Origin: an uncultured Elusimicrobiales bacterium
Lineage (GTDB): Bacteria; Elusimicrobiota; Elusimicrobia; Elusimicrobiales; Elusimicrobiaceae
Assembly (NCBI GenBank): GCA_944327085.1
Contig: CALVGG010000006.1
Coordinates: 1 to 64,000 of the forward strand
DNA: 64,000 bases
Reading direction: 5' to 3'
The translations under genes and the position numbers were made by a program. The stretch's first letter is position 1, and every line of letters starts with the position of its first letter. The notes beneath the pieces were generated by a model, which saw only the letters and a program-made list of their open reading frames with translations, had not been told where the DNA came from and did no database searches. Below are positions 1-9,479 of this stretch, in pieces.

Positions 1-39
1 GAGTTTTTTGTCTTGTGTAACGGTAAAACCTTTACCGAA

Positions 40-63
40 CCCCCAGCCTAGCTGGGGGTTTTC
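40..63 (+). terminator. Rho-independent terminator of a gene left of the window
   Basis: Stem CCCCCAGC (40-47), loop CTA, GCTGGGGG (51-58), followed by a short T run. A second perfect stem, CGGTAAA/TTTACCG (21-37), lies just before it. It would end a plus-strand transcript entering from the left edge. Confidence 0.75.
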
Positions 64-73
64 ACAACATACA

Positions 74-104
74 AAAAACCCCGCTAGGGTAAGCGGGGCT
101 TTTT
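74..104. terminator. Bidirectional terminator
   Basis: A run of A, stem CCCCGCT (79-85), loop AGGGTA, AGCGGGG (92-98), then a T run. It is symmetric enough to act both ways. On the minus strand it follows the stop of the secreted protein at 117-1121. Confidence 0.8.
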
Positions 105-116
105 AAGCATTTAAAA

Positions 117-1121
117 TTAATGCAAGAAGAGGGAGGGCGGATAGTCCGGCATATGTGCCCCGTTTTTATAAAATTCTATCAAGTGTTTCCAATCCTGCTG
201 GGCCTGAGACTGCTCCGGGAAGAACTTGGTAAATTTTTCCATTTGCGCCACCATTAATTTGCGCAGTTCCAGCAGACCGTAAATATTGTTGGCGGCGGCT
301 TCTTCCGCCGCGCGGGAGGCGCACTCGGTTAAATTATTTTTTATTTTTCCGTAGGCGGTAATGTCTTTCATAATCGGGCCCAGGTATTGCAGGCCCACTT
401 TTACGTCTTTTTCCAACACGGCCTGGTTCAGTTCCTTAGGCAGCACGGGCGTTTCAAAACGGCTTTGCATTAATATTTTTAAAAAGCGCATTTGATCCAC
501 CGAATTTAACAGCGGCAAAAAATTATCCGTTAACCGCTGGGCAACCGCTTCCGCCAGCAAAGCCTTATAACTGGCGTAAATTTCTATATTTTGGCCGGGG
601 TTATCCACCAGCTGCGGCATTTGGGAGCGGAAGGCCCCTTCCGCCTGTTGCTGGGCCAAGGCCAGTTCACTCTCCAACACATGGGCCATGTTGCGGTTTA
701 AAGACAAATTGTTTTGTAATTTGGAAAACAACACCATCAGCCAGGCATTTAAACCCAGCGTATTTTGTGCGTCCCACTTTTGCATAGTGGCACTGGTCTG
801 TTTCCATAAAGCGTTTAACAAAGGTTTATTGACGCCCTCCGGCCCTATCACCTGTACCAGCGGGCTGTTATTTTGTGCGGCAACGGCCAATGCACGCTGG
901 ATAATCATTTTTTCTTTGCCGCGTTTAACCAGGGCTTCAATACGCGCGTTATTTAACGGGGCCAGCAGTTGGGCCCGCGGGGCAGCGGAAACCTTTTCCA
1001 GGGCGGTTTTTGCCCCTTTGCGCGCCACGGCTTGGGCCCCTTTTATAATCCCCTGGCTGAACCCGCAAACCGGAAAGACACAAGATAAAACCAAAATAAA
1101 ATATTGTTTATAAGTAAGCAT
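117..1121 (-). CDS. Secreted protein of unknown function
   Basis: About 334 residues. The start is placed at the Met of MLTYKQYFIL because AAGGAC lies about 7 nt upstream and the protein then begins with a good signal peptide (hydrophobic core VLSCVFPVCG, likely cleavage after GFSQ). The 37 codons upstream in frame look non-coding. The mature part is predicted to be helical and rich in Ala, Leu, Gln and Asn, and I recognise no enzyme motif. It is monocistronic, with terminators on both sides. Export to the periplasm or beyond is inferred from the signal peptide; function is unknown. Confidence 0.75.
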   Translation of the reverse strand: MLTYKQYFILVLSCVFPVCGFSQGIIKGAQAVARKGAKTALEKVSAAPRAQLLAPLNNARIEALVKRGKEKMIIQRALAVAAQNNSPLVQVIGPEGVNKPLLNALWKQTSATMQKWDAQNTLGLNAWLMVLFSKLQNNLSLNRNMAHVLESELALAQQQAEGAFRSQMPQLVDNPGQNIEIYASYKALLAEAVAQRLTDNFLPLLNSVDQMRFLKILMQSRFETPVLPKELNQAVLEKDVKVGLQYLGPIMKDITAYGKIKNNLTECASRAAEEAAANNIYGLLELRKLMVAQMEKFTKFFPEQSQAQQDWKHLIEFYKNGAHMPDYPPSLFLH

Positions 1122-1210
1122 AAATAGTCCTTGTTGTTTATTATTTTGGCATTTAAAACGCAAAATAAAAAGGGCCATTGGGCCCAGGTGTTTATAAGTC
1201 TTTAGACCTA

Positions 1211-1246
1211 AAAAATAAAGGGCCCTTATCACAACAGGGCCCTTTT
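1211..1246 (-). terminator. Terminator of the nadA-nadC-aminotransferase operon
   Basis: On the minus strand the stem AAAGGGCCC/GGGCCCTTT (1217-1225 with 1237-1245) is followed by TTTATTTTTT. It lies directly after the aminotransferase stop codon. Confidence 0.85.
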
Positions 1247-1251
1247 ACAAA

Positions 1252-2457
1252 TTACAGATTTTCTTTAATGGTTTGCGCCAGGCGTTTAACGCCCTGGATA
1301 ATCTGCTCCCGGGAAGAATAGGAGAAGTTTAAACGCATATCATTATGCACATCTGCCTGCGGGTAGAAATCCACGCCGGACACATAAGCCACATTGTTTT
1401 CCAGCGCGCGGGGTAACAGTTTTGCCGCGTCCAACTGTTTAGGCATGGTAAGCCACAGGAAAAGCCCCCCTTCCGGGTGCGTCCAGCTTACGCCTTCGGG
1501 CATATGTTCTTTTAACATTTGAAGCATCAAATCGCGTTTTTCTTTATAGGCGGCTACAATGTGTTTGATGTGTTCCAGCAATAAACCGCGCTTTAAATAT
1601 TCCTTGGCGGCCAGCTGCAAGATAGGGGAGGTGCACAAGTCCATGGCCTGCTTTAAAATAACTAATTTTTTAATAATTTCTTGCGGCCCTAAAATGTACC
1701 CCAAGCGAAAACCGGGTACAAACACTTTGGAAAACGTAAACAGCGTAACCACATTGCCGTCCCCATTATCCAGTTTATAGAAAGTATCGGGGGCAGTGCC
1801 TTCAAAACGCACCTGGCGGTAAGGGGAATCCTCCACAATCAGCGTGCCGTATTTTTTGGCAATTTCCAAAATTTTTACGCGGCGTTCCTGCGGGATGGTG
1901 GTGCCGGTGGGGTTTTGGAAATCCGGCACTAAATAGATAAATTTGCACACTTCGCCTTTTTTCTGCAAAGCGGCCAAAATGGCTTCAATATCTTCGGCCA
2001 GTACGCCGTAATGGTCGCTCTTGGCGCCGATAATATCCGCACCCGCCACGTGAAAAGCCTGCAAAGCGCCCAAATAAGTGGGGGCGGCGGTAATGATGTG
2101 GTCCCCCGGGTTTAAGAACAAGCGGGCCACCATATCCAGCGCCTGCTGGGCGGCGGATACAACTAACAAATTAGCGCTTTGGCAGGTAATGCCTTCGCTT
2201 TGTTTTAATAAAGAAATCAGTTCCTGTTTCAAAGATTCCTGGCCTTCGGTGGTGCCGTATTGCAAAGCTTCTTTGGGAGAGTTGGTCAACACATCCTGCA
2301 TAATGGAGGACACGTCTTTCGTGGGGAACATATCCGGGTCCGGCAGGCCCCCGGCAAAGGAAATAATTTCCGGCTTGCATAATAATTTTAAAAGTTCACG
2401 AATGGCAGAGGCTTTACTGCGCGTAACCACCGCGGAAAACAGTTTATTATAATCCAT
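1252..2457 (-). CDS. PLP-dependent class I/II aminotransferase
   Basis: About 401 residues, fold type I aminotransferase of the 2-aminoadipate/aromatic (LysN/ARO8-like) branch. NPTG occurs near residue 182 and the PLP lysine is in TLFTFSKVFVPGFR (Lys near 244). It transfers amino groups between an amino acid and a 2-oxo acid in the cytoplasm; the substrate cannot be read from sequence. The start at 2457 is preferred over the ATG three codons upstream because GAAGGAG sits 10 nt before it and only 1 nt before the other. It is the last gene of a minus-strand operon after nadC (22-nt gap), and a terminator follows. Confidence 0.88.
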   Translation of the reverse strand: MDYNKLFSAVVTRSKASAIRELLKLLCKPEIISFAGGLPDPDMFPTKDVSSIMQDVLTNSPKEALQYGTTEGQESLKQELISLLKQSEGITCQSANLLVVSAAQQALDMVARLFLNPGDHIITAAPTYLGALQAFHVAGADIIGAKSDHYGVLAEDIEAILAALQKKGEVCKFIYLVPDFQNPTGTTIPQERRVKILEIAKKYGTLIVEDSPYRQVRFEGTAPDTFYKLDNGDGNVVTLFTFSKVFVPGFRLGYILGPQEIIKKLVILKQAMDLCTSPILQLAAKEYLKRGLLLEHIKHIVAAYKEKRDLMLQMLKEHMPEGVSWTHPEGGLFLWLTMPKQLDAAKLLPRALENNVAYVSGVDFYPQADVHNDMRLNFSYSSREQIIQGVKRLAQTIKENL

Positions 2458-2479
2458 CTTCAGCATGCTCCTTCAATTA

Positions 2480-3316
2480 TTAAATCTTATTATATTCTAC
2501 AATTTTTAAGCTTAAATCTTTAGACGGAACGGAATGCGTCAGCGCGCCCGAGGAAATAACATCCGGCCCCGCCTGGCAGTACGCTTCTAAATTTTCCAGC
2601 GTAACCCCGCCGGAAATTTCAATCAGCGCCTTCCCGTTTACGATTTGCTTGCATTCCTTGGCTTGGTCAGGGGTCATATTATCCAGCATAATAATATCCG
2701 CCCCGGCGGCCAATGCCTCACGCACTTGGGCAGGGGTTTCCGTTTCCACTTCGATTTTGGGGGTATGCCCAATGGCCGCTTTTATTTTTTCCACCGCTTT
2801 GGTAATGGAACCGGCGGCCGCGATGTGGTTGTCTTTAATCATTACGCTGTCGGCCAAGGTCATGCGGTGGTTGCGGGCACCGCCCACGCGCACGGCGTAT
2901 TTATCCAAACGGCGCATGCCGGGCTGGGTTTTGCGGGTATCCACAATCATTACGCCGTACTTTTCGCCCACGCGCGCATAAGCGCGGCTGGCCGAAGCAA
3001 TGCCCGATAAACGCTGCATAAAATTAAGCGCGGTGCGTTCCCCTTTTAAAATAGACAAAGCCGGGCCGGAAAGTTCCAGCACTTCTTCGCCTTTTTTTAT
3101 TTCATCCCCGTCTTTTTTAAGCGGGGTAAAACGAACGGACGGGTCCACAATTTCAAACACCTGGCGGGCCACTTCCATACCGCACAGTACCAAATCTTCT
3201 TTGGCGCGCACAACGGCGCGGGCGCCGTCGGCCGGGGTAAAAATATTGTCAGACGTAATATCCCCAAGCCCCAGGTCTTCTTCCAAGGCAAGTAAAATTA
3301 TTTTATCGGTAATCAT
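2480..3316 (-). CDS. nadC: Nicotinate-nucleotide pyrophosphorylase (carboxylating)
   Basis: 278 residues, the usual family length. It converts quinolinate and PRPP to nicotinate mononucleotide, CO2 and PPi in de novo NAD synthesis. The N-terminal EDLGLGDIT motif, ERTALNFMQRLSGIA, DTRKTQPGMR and the C-terminal EISGGV/SSGALTHS strands are diagnostic. It overlaps nadA by 4 nt (ATGA), so the two are translationally coupled and give consecutive steps. No nadB (aspartate oxidase) is present in this window. Confidence 0.95.
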   Translation of the reverse strand: MITDKIILLALEEDLGLGDITSDNIFTPADGARAVVRAKEDLVLCGMEVARQVFEIVDPSVRFTPLKKDGDEIKKGEEVLELSGPALSILKGERTALNFMQRLSGIASASRAYARVGEKYGVMIVDTRKTQPGMRRLDKYAVRVGGARNHRMTLADSVMIKDNHIAAAGSITKAVEKIKAAIGHTPKIEVETETPAQVREALAAGADIIMLDNMTPDQAKECKQIVNGKALIEISGGVTLENLEAYCQAGPDVISSGALTHSVPSKDLSLKIVEYNKI

Positions 3317-4353
3317 TTGGTTAACTCAAACATTTTCTCAATGGCTTTATAGGCGGCCGCGGCGGTGGCAGGGTCCACATGTACTTCCTGCCCGGGCAGC
3401 GGGGCGGCCAACGCCTGCAGGGTGTTGGTCAGCGTGTTGCGTTTCATATAAGAACACGTGCCAAAGGGCCACACAAAGGTTTTGTCCGGGTGTTCGGCCT
3501 CCATACGGTTGACGAGGCCAAATTCCGTAAGCATACCAAAAGTACGGGCGGGAGATTTTTCCACAAAAGCCGCCATGCCTTTGGTGCTGCCCACATAATC
3601 GCACAGGCGGCAAACTTCTATCGGGCATTCCGGGTGGGCCACAATTTGTATACCCGGGTATTTTGCGCGCAGCTGTTCCACCGTTTCCGGTCGGTATTTG
3701 TCATGCACGCAGCAGGAGCCGCCGGAAGCGATAATCTTTTTAGGCGTGCCGCGCCGTTCCAGCTCGGCCGCCAGGTTTTGCGCCATCAGCATATCCGGCA
3801 CAAAAATCAGTTCATTACCCGGTATTTTTTGGGCAATATCATACACATTGCCGGAAGTGACGCATGCATCGCACTGGGCTTTTACATCGGCCGTGCTGTT
3901 GATATAGCAAAGCACGGGAAGGCCGGGGTGTTTGGCTTTCAAACGGGCCAAATCTTCCCCCGTCATGGAATCGGCCAGCGAACAACCCGCATGCCCCGCC
4001 GGGATAAACACCTGTTTGGTGGGGTTAATGATTTTGGCCGTTTCCGCCATAAACCATACGCCGGCAAAAATAATAATGTCAGCCGAGGTTTCTTTGGCTT
4101 TAAGGCTCAGTTCGTAGGAATCCCCCCTGAAATCAGCCACGCCGTAAACCAGTTCCGGCCCGGTGTAAGAGTGGGCCAAAATAACGGCGTTTTTTTCTTT
4201 TTTCAGGCGGTTGATTTCCAAGGTAAGCGGGGCGGCTGCCTGGCAATCCTGCAAAGTCCACTTGGCGGCTTTGGTTTTGGATACAGAACCAAGAAGCCCA
4301 TATAATCTATGGGCTTCTTGAGAAAGTTGCTCCTGCGTAAACGGCACGGACAT
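3313..4353 (-). CDS. nadA: Quinolinate synthase A
   Basis: 346 residues. It condenses iminoaspartate with dihydroxyacetone phosphate to quinolinate and needs a [4Fe-4S] cluster. Visible motifs are AHSYTGPELV, CYINSTADVKAQCDACVTSGN, the HPECP block, and a C-terminal GTCSYMKRNTL with the third cluster Cys region. The start ATG lies 2 nt after the stop of the small lipoprotein gene upstream, and no better internal start exists. It is in an operon with nadC. Confidence 0.93.
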   Translation of the reverse strand: MSVPFTQEQLSQEAHRLYGLLGSVSKTKAAKWTLQDCQAAAPLTLEINRLKKEKNAVILAHSYTGPELVYGVADFRGDSYELSLKAKETSADIIIFAGVWFMAETAKIINPTKQVFIPAGHAGCSLADSMTGEDLARLKAKHPGLPVLCYINSTADVKAQCDACVTSGNVYDIAQKIPGNELIFVPDMLMAQNLAAELERRGTPKKIIASGGSCCVHDKYRPETVEQLRAKYPGIQIVAHPECPIEVCRLCDYVGSTKGMAAFVEKSPARTFGMLTEFGLVNRMEAEHPDKTFVWPFGTCSYMKRNTLTNTLQALAAPLPGQEVHVDPATAAAAYKAIEKMFELTK

Positions 4354-4355
4354 AA

Positions 4356-4661
4356 CTAGCGTTTATCCGCCGGAACGGGTTCTTCGTCGTTCACGTCCGC
4401 CTTAGCGGTGGTTTTTTTGGAGGGTTTTTTGCCCCCTCTTACACTTTGCAAATAGGAAGAGTTAGAAATTTGTTCTTCATACGGAACCACTTTGTCATAA
4501 TCGCTTTCCGGTGCGAGGACATTGTCAAATTCTTGGTCAATAATTTGGTATTTAGCCGCTTCTTTTTCCAAAGAGGCAGTGGCCGCATCGTTTTTCGTAT
4601 CGGCGGAAGAACAACCCACAGCCACCATGGCGGCAGCCGCAAACAACAAAATGTTTTTCAT
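4356..4661 (-). CDS. Small lipoprotein, function unknown
   Basis: 101 residues with a short signal peptide ending in a lipobox (AVGC, Cys17), so it is predicted to be lipidated and membrane anchored. The rest is hydrophilic, acidic in the middle, with a Lys-rich stretch (GGKKPSKKTTAK) near the C terminus. A strong AAAGGAG lies 8 nt upstream of the ATG. It is the first gene of the nadA-nadC-aminotransferase operon, but nothing in it suggests a role in NAD synthesis. Confidence 0.8.
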   Translation of the reverse strand: MKNILLFAAAAMVAVGCSSADTKNDAATASLEKEAAKYQIIDQEFDNVLAPESDYDKVVPYEEQISNSSYLQSVRGGKKPSKKTTAKADVNDEEPVPADKR

Positions 4662-4851
4662 AACCCTTTCTCCTTTGCTAAATTGGTTAAATCTACATTA
4701 ATAAATTATATATCATATTGCTTGTGTTTTGGGCATTCTTTTTTTCCTTTTTTAAAACTTATTTTTTGCGCATTTATAAAAATACAGTTTCCACCGGCAG
4801 TTTTTTTGATAAAATTTAAAGGTTATGATTATTTTGGAGGATTAAGAAAAA

Positions 4852-6348
4852 ATGGAAAGTCTTACGGGACTGTTTAGCAGTATAGCGGAATTCTTCTCGG
4901 CCCCCTCCGTACAAAACGCGTATGAAATTATGAACGCATTCAACACGCTGGTTTGGGGCCCGCCGATGATTATTGTATTACTGGGTTTAGGCATTTATTT
5001 TACCATTCGGCTTAATTTCTTACAAAAATACACCTGGAGAGCCATTAAACTATCCGTACAAAAAGTAGAATCGGAAGGGATGGTGAGCAGTTTTGGTTCT
5101 TTGGCCGTAATGATTGGCGCCACCGTGGGCACGGGCAGCATTATTGGGGTAACCACCGCCATTGCCGAAGGCGGACCGGGCGCTTTATTTTGGATGATTG
5201 TGGCCGGTTTCTTTAATTTTGCCATTAAATATTGCGAATGCTTGGTGTCTTTTAAATACCGCGTTAAACGCCCGGACGGAGAATACGTGGGCGGCCCGAT
5301 GTATTATTTAAACGATATTCTTAAATTTAAATGGCTGGCCGTTATTTTTGCCCTGGGCACGCTGCTGATGGGTTTTACGGCAGGCAGTGCGCTGCAGTCC
5401 AACTCCATTGCTGACGCCTTGCGCGAAAGCTACAATTTAAACCCTTGGTTTGTGGGCGCCCTGGTGGCCATTGCCACGGCAGTGGTCATCATAGGCGGGG
5501 TAAAGCGCATTGCGGCGTATTCTGAATGGCTGGTACCCATTATGGGCGGTATGTATTTACTGCTGGCCGTAGTGGTTATTTGTATGAATTTGGAAAAAAT
5601 ACCCGAAGCCATTGTAATGGTATTTAAAGGTGCTTTTACCGGCAAAGCCGCTTTGGGCGGCGCCATGGGCGTGGGGATTTTGGCTTTAATTAAAGCGATG
5701 ATACCCGCCATCAGCGCCGGGGTAACCCGCGCCGTGCTGGCTACCGAAGCCGGCATGGGCTCCGCCTCCATTGCGGCGGCCGCGGCCAAAACCCGCAGCG
5801 CCACGCAAATGGCCATTGTGTCGGCCACGTCCGTATTTTGGGCCATTTTTATCTGCTCGCTGACCGGGATTGTAATTATCCTGGCCGGTGATTGGCAAAA
5901 CCCCAACGTATACGCGGCCAACCTGTGCAACAGCGCATTCAAAACGGTGCCCTTAATCGGTACGCCTATATTAATATTCTCTTTGGTGATATTTTCTTTC
6001 ACCACCATTATCGGCTGGGGATATTATATGGAAAAAGCCCTGCAGTTTTTAAAGGGAGAGCGCTTTATTAAAGCCGCCCGCGTGCTGTTTATTATTTTGG
6101 TAGCGGTAGGCGGCGGGATTGGGACCAGCTTCTCCTGGGATTTAACCATTGCCGATACGTTAACCCGCACGGCCGAAGCCAACAACTCCACCCGCTTTAT
6201 GTGGGCCCTGGCCATTTTTACCATGACCATGATGACTGTACCCAATATCTGGGCCCTGTGGTGCCTGCGCAAAGTAATCACCAAAACCACCCACAAACAC
6301 ATTAAAGTAATTGTGGGCAAGGTTCCCCCGCCGGATACCAACAAATAA
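4852..6348 (+). CDS. Sodium:alanine symporter (AGCS family)
   Basis: 498 residues, a polytopic inner-membrane protein with about ten or eleven hydrophobic segments. The AGCS signatures are clear: GATVGTGSIIGVTTAIAEGGPGALFW, GGPMYYL, and ATEAGMGSASIAAAAA. It imports alanine or glycine with Na+. TTGGAGG lies 11 nt before the ATG. It is monocistronic, transcribed away from the lipoprotein-nad operon across a 190-bp gap that must hold both promoters, and is closed by a strong terminator. Confidence 0.92.
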   Translation: MESLTGLFSSIAEFFSAPSVQNAYEIMNAFNTLVWGPPMIIVLLGLGIYFTIRLNFLQKYTWRAIKLSVQKVESEGMVSSFGSLAVMIGATVGTGSIIGVTTAIAEGGPGALFWMIVAGFFNFAIKYCECLVSFKYRVKRPDGEYVGGPMYYLNDILKFKWLAVIFALGTLLMGFTAGSALQSNSIADALRESYNLNPWFVGALVAIATAVVIIGGVKRIAAYSEWLVPIMGGMYLLLAVVVICMNLEKIPEAIVMVFKGAFTGKAALGGAMGVGILALIKAMIPAISAGVTRAVLATEAGMGSASIAAAAAKTRSATQMAIVSATSVFWAIFICSLTGIVIILAGDWQNPNVYAANLCNSAFKTVPLIGTPILIFSLVIFSFTTIIGWGYYMEKALQFLKGERFIKAARVLFIILVAVGGGIGTSFSWDLTIADTLTRTAEANNSTRFMWALAIFTMTMMTVPNIWALWCLRKVITKTTHKHIKVIVGKVPPPDTNK

Positions 6349-6351
6349 CTT

Positions 6352-6385
6352 AAAAACCCCGGGTTTTGCGGCCCGGGGTTTTTAA
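6352..6385 (+). terminator. Terminator of the alanine symporter gene
   Basis: AAAAACCCCGGG, an 8-nt loop and CCCGGGGTTTTT. It lies directly after the symporter stop codon. Confidence 0.9.
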
Positions 6386-6501
6386 TTGGGGGGGCAGTAC
6401 TTTTATAAAAAACCGCCGCACCGGCTTACGATTAAATATTTCAAACTACGCATTGAAAAGCCACATACCCCCATTTTGCTATCACCCTTTTACACTCAAA
6501 C

Positions 6502-6528
6502 AAAAACCCCGCCAAAAGCGGGGTTTTT
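6502..6528 (-). terminator. Terminator of the MscS-family gene
   Basis: Stem CCCCGC (6507-6512)/GCGGGG (6518-6523), with A and T runs on both sides. It serves the minus-strand gene ending at 6550. The 120 bases between this and the previous terminator hold nothing I can recognise. Confidence 0.85.
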
Positions 6529-6549
6529 AAAATAAGGCAGAAAAGGAAA

Positions 6550-7824
6550 CTAAGCTTTCAATCCTCCGCCGGCAAACTCTTTTAACCCTTGCACAATACT
6601 GCGCCCGCTGGGCTGCTGGTAAGCGCTGAGGCCAAATTCCGGCAAGACGGAAAACAAATGATCAAAAATATCGCTTTGCAAGGCTTCGTAATCCGTCCAC
6701 ACGGTGGTATTTAAAAAGCAATATACTTCCAGCGGCAAACCGCCCGCATTTTGGGGCAGCTGGCGCACCATAAGGGTGAAGTTCGGGTCGTTAGACACCA
6801 CATAAGGCCGGCTTTGCAAATAAAGCTGTGCATACTGGCGGAAGGTGCCCACATTGGTTAAGTGGCGGCCGTTTAAAAAGTTTTCTTTTACGTTATGCTC
6901 GGCATTAAAAGCTTTAATTTCTTCTTCCTTATCTTTTAAATACTCACTTAACAGCTGGATTTTTTTAAGGCGCTCCAGCATGGGTTTATCCACAAATTTT
7001 AAGGTATCCACATCCAGCAAAATGCTGCGCTGTATGCGGCGCGCCTTGGCGTCATACATACCGCTCCAGTTTTTAAACGGTTTGGAAATTAAATCATAAG
7101 TAGGCACGCTGACGATGGTCATATCAAAATTCTGCACCCGCACGCTGGTTAAGGAAATATCCATAATATTTCCGTCCGCACCGGCGGAATCCACAGTAAT
7201 CCAATCCCCTATTTTTATTAACTTATTGGTGGTAAGCTGGATACTGGCGGCAAACCCTAAAATGGGGTCTTTAAATATTAACGAGAAAACCGCCGCCAAT
7301 GCCGATAAACCGGTGATAATATACATCGGCCGCCGCCCCAATACCAAAGACAAAATAAACAAAGCCGTCAGCAGAAAAACAATTATTTTTACAGCCTGTA
7401 CCAAGCCCTTTATGGGTATATTGGGGTTGCGTCCGTATAAATAATTTAACGTGTTCAAACCGGCATTAATCAGCCAGGAAAAACTAAGAATAATAAAAAG
7501 CCCCGTCAGTTTACCCATTACGCTGGCCAGCCATGCCACGTTTTTGGTAATAAACACCGGGTAGAGGTGCATGGCCACAATGGCCGCCGCCACCACGCCG
7601 GCAGCCGTAAAAAAGCGGTGCGTTTGCATGGCCTTGGCCCAGCGCTCCACTTTAAAACGTAAAAGCAGGCCTGACACATACCGGTTAAAAAACCACGAAA
7701 AGAACCTGGCCACGCCATACAAAATTAAAATAAAAACCAAAGCGGAAATTACCTGCGCCGCCGGAACGTTCCAATGTTCGGGAATAAACGGAATTTTTTG
7801 CACATATTCTAGTATCAAGTTCAT
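6550..7824 (-). CDS. Mechanosensitive ion channel of the MscS family, YbdG-like
   Basis: 424 residues, close to the length of E. coli YbdG. Four or five N-terminal hydrophobic segments (residues 20-180) precede the MscS pore/beta domain (FKDPILGFAASIQLTTNKLIKIGDWI, SVPTYDLISKPFKNWSG), then a cytoplasmic C-terminal domain with the YbdG-type insertion. It is expected to release osmolytes when membrane tension rises. AAGGAG lies 5 nt before the ATG. It is divergent from the lipoprotein gene at 7866, with only 41 bp between them. Confidence 0.88.
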   Translation of the reverse strand: MNLILEYVQKIPFIPEHWNVPAAQVISALVFILILYGVARFFSWFFNRYVSGLLLRFKVERWAKAMQTHRFFTAAGVVAAAIVAMHLYPVFITKNVAWLASVMGKLTGLFIILSFSWLINAGLNTLNYLYGRNPNIPIKGLVQAVKIIVFLLTALFILSLVLGRRPMYIITGLSALAAVFSLIFKDPILGFAASIQLTTNKLIKIGDWITVDSAGADGNIMDISLTSVRVQNFDMTIVSVPTYDLISKPFKNWSGMYDAKARRIQRSILLDVDTLKFVDKPMLERLKKIQLLSEYLKDKEEEIKAFNAEHNVKENFLNGRHLTNVGTFRQYAQLYLQSRPYVVSNDPNFTLMVRQLPQNAGGLPLEVYCFLNTTVWTDYEALQSDIFDHLFSVLPEFGLSAYQQPSGRSIVQGLKEFAGGGLKA

Positions 7825-7865
7825 ACCGGCTCCTTGCCTGCTAAAAAGTTATTATAATTAAGTGT

Positions 7866-8741
7866 ATGAAAAAAATCTTACTGGGCGCAACCTGTGTTTT
7901 GCTGGCCGCCGGGTGTTATACACCATTAAATAACTCCGGCGTGGCCACCACCAAACCTTGGCTGGAAATTTCCGCCAAGCGAACCGACTTTGACGGCAAA
8001 CAGTATGACTCCTGCTACCGTTTCAATTTGCACTTTTTCCCGCAGGAAGCGGCCGGCCGGCTGAACCTGATTGACAGCTGTGTTTCCGCCTGTTGCTGGC
8101 GTTCGGAAAAAGAAAGCGTTACGTTGGATTTTAACAAAAATTTTAAAAAAGATTTGGCCCGCTACGGCAAAGCCTATTACTATACCCCCGGGCAAATTAC
8201 GTTTAAGGTGTCCCACTCCGGTTTAGTAAACACCACGCGCGTAACCACAGACCCCAAAGGCGTGATTAAAAACAACGGGCGCGTAAAACTAAAATACAAA
8301 CTGGTGGAAGACCCCGCCCGCCTGGCCCAACTGGCGCAGGATGAAGCCCAAGCCCGCGTGCGCAAAGAAACCAAAGACAGGCTGGAAAAAGCAGAAGCCC
8401 AGGCCGCTGCCCTGAAGGCAAACCGCCAAACCCGCCTGGCTGAAGCCAAAGCCATTTTACAGCGGGCCCAAGGCAGCAAAATAGACCACTTTTTTTATTT
8501 TATTAACAAAAACTACACCAAACAGGGCTGGACCTTCTGGCTTGGGGAACGCCAATTAGCCGTTGCCCCCACCAAAGACGAAAACATTTACACCGTAACC
8601 TGCCAGGCGTTTGCCAAACTGGGAGAGTTTCCCCAATATTTGCGCCAAAACACCGTGCCCTGCGGGGTTTGGAAAGTAAATATACAAAAAGAAACAGCCG
8701 CCCCGGCCAATAAATTGGCCAGGCAAATTGTAAACTTGTAA
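7866..8741 (+). CDS. Lipoprotein with a coiled-coil segment, function unknown
   Basis: 291 residues. The signal peptide ends in a lipobox (LLAAGC). The N-terminal half is Cys-rich (SCVSACCW near residue 77). A long Ala/Gln/Glu/Arg-rich helix at about 155-200 looks like a coiled coil, and a C-terminal globular part follows. No Shine-Dalgarno is visible; a perfect TATAAT (7853-7858) lies 7 nt before the ATG, so the transcript is probably leaderless. I do not recognise a family. Confidence 0.78.
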   Translation: MKKILLGATCVLLAAGCYTPLNNSGVATTKPWLEISAKRTDFDGKQYDSCYRFNLHFFPQEAAGRLNLIDSCVSACCWRSEKESVTLDFNKNFKKDLARYGKAYYYTPGQITFKVSHSGLVNTTRVTTDPKGVIKNNGRVKLKYKLVEDPARLAQLAQDEAQARVRKETKDRLEKAEAQAAALKANRQTRLAEAKAILQRAQGSKIDHFFYFINKNYTKQGWTFWLGERQLAVAPTKDENIYTVTCQAFAKLGEFPQYLRQNTVPCGVWKVNIQKETAAPANKLARQIVNL

Positions 8742-8905
8742 TAAAAGTACATGTCTGCAAACTTTCCCCTTTTATGCCGGCGGCGGATCTTATAAAGCAA
8801 ACGCTGCTTTAACTTATACAAGGGTTTAATGGCTAGAGGCTTTACATTGCCTATACCCCCTCCGCCCGCGCGGGGTTATTTTACCGGACGCTTTTTGCAG
8901 TCAAT

Positions 8906-8934
8906 AAAAAAACCCGGCCTCTCAGCCGGGTTTC
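8906..8934 (-). terminator. Terminator of the Pal-like gene
   Basis: Minus-strand stem AACCCGGC/GCCGGGTT (8911-8918 with 8925-8932) followed by a T run. It lies just past the stop codon at 8952. The 160 bases between it and the upstream lipoprotein stop hold nothing else that I can support. Confidence 0.85.
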
Positions 8935-8951
8935 TAAAGCAAATAAAATAA

Positions 8952-9479
8952 TTAATAAACCGTGTTCCAATCCCGCGTGGTGAACGTAAACTCCACCCGG
9001 CGGTTGGTGCGGCGTCCTTCGTCGGAATTATCCAGCGTAAGCGGGCGGTCCTTCCCGTGGGCATGGATGCGGATAGCATCCGCCGGTATACCACGGCTTA
9101 CCAGGTAAGACTTCATAGCCGCCGCGCGGGAACCGCTTAACCAATAGTTATATTCTTTGGAACCGATAATATCAGTGTGGCCTTCAATAATCAAGCGCAG
9201 GTGAGGCTGGTCCTTCATAATATTGGCCACTTTATCCAAAAACGGGTAGGCGTAATCCGGCGGACGGATAGAGTCAAACTCATACGTAATAGTAGGCAGC
9301 TGCAAGCTTTTAAGCATTTGCTTTTCGCTTTGCCTGTATAATTTGGCATTGCGTTTGGCTTCCAGTTCAATAACAGGGTCCGGCTTTACTTCGGGGATTT
9401 CATCCTCTTTTTGGGCAGAGGCACAGCCCATAAAAGTAAAAGCAAATAAAAATAATAAAGCGGCTTTGGTAAAATTCAT
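8952..9479 (-). CDS. OmpA-family peptidoglycan-associated lipoprotein (Pal-like)
   Basis: 175 residues. The start at 9479 is fixed by AGGAGG 5 nt upstream; it is followed by a lipobox (TFMGC). A linker leads to the OmpA-C domain, with GHTDIIGSKEYNYWLSGSRA, the LVSRGI segment and GRRTNRRVEF near the C terminus. Such proteins tie the outer membrane to peptidoglycan. No tol genes are adjacent, so it could be a stand-alone paralogue and not the Tol partner itself. Confidence 0.87.
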   Translation of the reverse strand: MNFTKAALLFLFAFTFMGCASAQKEDEIPEVKPDPVIELEAKRNAKLYRQSEKQMLKSLQLPTITYEFDSIRPPDYAYPFLDKVANIMKDQPHLRLIIEGHTDIIGSKEYNYWLSGSRAAAMKSYLVSRGIPADAIRIHAHGKDRPLTLDNSDEGRRTNRRVEFTFTTRDWNTVY